Positions 62,776 to 64,000 of a stretch of DNA of 64,000 nt are shown piece after piece. Positions within the stretch are counted from its first letter, which is position 1. Each line of letters starts with the position of its first letter. The DNA is from Cellvibrio fontiphilus_A (lineage in GTDB: Bacteria; Pseudomonadota; Gammaproteobacteria; Pseudomonadales; Cellvibrionaceae): positions 124,001-188,000 of the forward strand of contig NZ_JBHRTF010000003.1 in the NCBI RefSeq assembly GCF_042646205.1, read 5' to 3'. Under the pieces are notes generated by a model. That model worked only from the letters and a program-made list of their open reading frames with translations. It made no database searches and was not told the origin of the DNA. The position numbers and the translations under genes were made by a program.

Positions 62776-62818
62776 GGTAGAGCAGTGCAAGTATTTGCTT
62801 GTTAACTAAACACTTTGG

Positions 62819-62840
62819 CCCGCATTTATGCGGGTTTTTT
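62819..62840 (+). terminator. rho-independent terminator of the LEPR-XLL operon
   Basis: Stem CCCGCA / TGCGGG with loop TTTA followed by TTTTTT, 44 bp after the cyclase stop. Confidence 0.9.
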
Positions 62841-62948
62841 CATTCATTTCCCTGCAGAGTGATCTTGCCGGTGGTAAATCTGCTGCCAGTAATTACAATA
62901 GCCCTCGTTTATAGATTTGTACCTTTGTAGCGCAATCGGGACTTTCCA

Positions 62949-64000
62949 TTGAAATCAGCAACTCCGCAACGCCGTGCACCTGCGTCTGAACAAGCTTCCA
63001 GCCTGTTGGTGCGCCTGATCAAAGAGGGCGCCCTTATCGGTTTGGGCGCGATTTGCCTGTACCTGTTAATTGCCATGGTCAGTTATGACCCTATGGACCC
63101 GGGTTGGTCCAAAACTGGCGAAAACACACTGGTGCAAAATGCCGGCGGTTCCTTTGGCGCCTGGATTGCCGATGTCTTTTTCTCGCTGTTTGGTTATCTC
63201 GCCTACCTTTTCCCCGTGATGATCGCCTATCGCGCTTGGTTGGTGCTCAAAGATCGCACCCGGCAGGATTCTATCGACTGGTTGTTTTTTGGTTTACGTG
63301 CTGTGGGTTTGGTGTTGGTGATGGTGGCGGGCACTGGTATTGCCGCTATGCATTACAGCGATGGTGTTTCGGTGCTGCCATATTCCAATGGTGGTTTACT
63401 GGGCGCTGCGGTGTCTGACGGTATTTTTGATGCGTTCAATTACACCGGCGGCACCTTATTAATGCTCAGCATGTTTTTAGTGGGTATGACCATTTTTACC
63501 GACCTTTCCTGGTTAAAACTCGCAGAGGATATAGGCCGTTGGGTGAGCATTGGCATCGCCCGTGGGCTGGAAAAGTGGAAACTTTACCAGCGTGAGCGCG
63601 CCGAAAAGCAAATCGCGGTCAAAGCCCAGGAACATCGCCGTGAAGTGGTGGAGCAGCATGTTAAACAAGAAGCCAAGCGTGTAGCCCCGGTGATTATTGC
63701 TGAGCCTCCCAAAAAGAAACCGGCGCCCAGCCCGCGTATTGAAAAAGAAAAGCAACCCTCGCTGTTTGAATCCCTTGAGCCTGCAGTCGGCCAGTTGCCA
63801 CCTTTGAACCTGTTGGACCCAGCCGATAAGCGCAGCGACAAGGGCTACTCCAAAGAATCACTGGAGGCCATGTCGCGCCTGTTGGAGTTAAAACTCAAAG
63901 ATTTCGGCATTGATATTGAAGTGGTCTCGGTACAACCCGGCCCGGTGGTGACCCGTTTTGAAATCCAGCCCGCGCCGGGCATTAAAGCCAGTCGTATTTC
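62949..64000 (+). CDS. ftsK: DNA translocase FtsK (5' part, runs off the window)
   Basis: The first 350 codons of FtsK, the septal DNA pump that segregates chromosome termini and assists dimer resolution at dif. Four transmembrane helices (about residues 25-45, 70-95, 108-130, 155-175) are followed by a charged linker (about 190-300, with EHRREVVEQHVKQEAKR) and the start of the motor domain (LLELKLKDFGIDIEVVSVQP). The start is probably TTG at 62949, with GGGA 7 nt upstream; an in-frame stop at 62928-62930 rules out longer forms and no ATG fits. The motor and gamma domains lie beyond the window. Confidence 0.9.
   Translation, partial: MKSATPQRRAPASEQASSLLVRLIKEGALIGLGAICLYLLIAMVSYDPMDPGWSKTGENTLVQNAGGSFGAWIADVFFSLFGYLAYLFPVMIAYRAWLVLKDRTRQDSIDWLFFGLRAVGLVLVMVAGTGIAAMHYSDGVSVLPYSNGGLLGAAVSDGIFDAFNYTGGTLLMLSMFLVGMTIFTDLSWLKLAEDIGRWVSIGIARGLEKWKLYQRERAEKQIAVKAQEHRREVVEQHVKQEAKRVAPVIIAEPPKKKPAPSPRIEKEKQPSLFESLEPAVGQLPPLNLLDPADKRSDKGYSKESLEAMSRLLELKLKDFGIDIEVVSVQPGPVVTRFEIQPAPGIKASRI

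Overview
The window looks like chromosomal DNA of a free-living gammaproteobacterium close to Cellvibrio/Cellvibrionaceae. This is inferred from the gene set: an MSHA pilus locus, YheU, RlmM, TusA, MltF next to PurL, TrxB and FtsK of gammaproteobacterial type, a GH16-like lipoprotein with a LacI-type operator, and a giant LEPR-XLL surface protein. No rRNA, tRNA, CRISPR array, insertion sequence or prophage was seen.

Layout. (1) 1-12508: the distal part of an MSHA type IV pilus operon, mshM-N-E-G-F-A-C-D-O-P-Q, all on the plus strand and mostly with overlapping stop/start codons. MshE carries the two 24-residue MshEN motifs that bind c-di-GMP, and MshQ is a large putative tip adhesin with two PA14 domains. 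(2) 12533-20247: housekeeping genes (DUF2721 protein, GcvR-like ACT protein, YheU, RlmM, an unknown protein, TusA, ferredoxin-type CysI plus DUF934, an RluA-family synthase) and a GH16-like lipoprotein behind a 12-bp palindromic operator. (3) 20325-26558: acetate symporter pair yjcH-actP, a DesK/DesR-type two-component pair, a divergent SPFH / ribbon-helix-helix / DUF4177 cassette, and a GntR-FCD regulator. (4) 26945-40877: a DUF349 coiled-coil protein, the D-2-hydroxyglutarate dehydrogenase YdiJ, MltF divergent from PurL, and two lipoproteins. (5) 40989-64000: trxB and the 5' part of ftsK, which are adjacent in Pseudomonas, here separated by about 21 kb of signalling and surface-protein genes.

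The 21-kb block is the most interesting part. One arm (minus strand, 42125-46519) encodes a membrane histidine kinase, a single-domain response regulator and a REC-GGDEF-EAL protein. The divergent arm (plus strand, 46955-62775) encodes a GAF-HlyD membrane fusion protein, a PqqD-like/M50 metalloprotease/HlyD fusion, a second periplasmic adaptor, a 2999-residue LEPR-XLL/DUF4347 protein with 18 Ig-like repeats, and a membrane diguanylate cyclase, closed by a terminator. I propose that the M50/HlyD proteins recognise, process or export the LEPR-XLL giant, with c-di-GMP control. No transport ATPase or outer-membrane channel is encoded beside them. A three-hairpin leader without any riboswitch consensus I recognise precedes the giant gene.

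Together the window describes an attached, polysaccharide-using lifestyle with two surface-adhesion systems (MSHA pilus and giant Ig-repeat protein) and at least three proteins that make, degrade or bind c-di-GMP.
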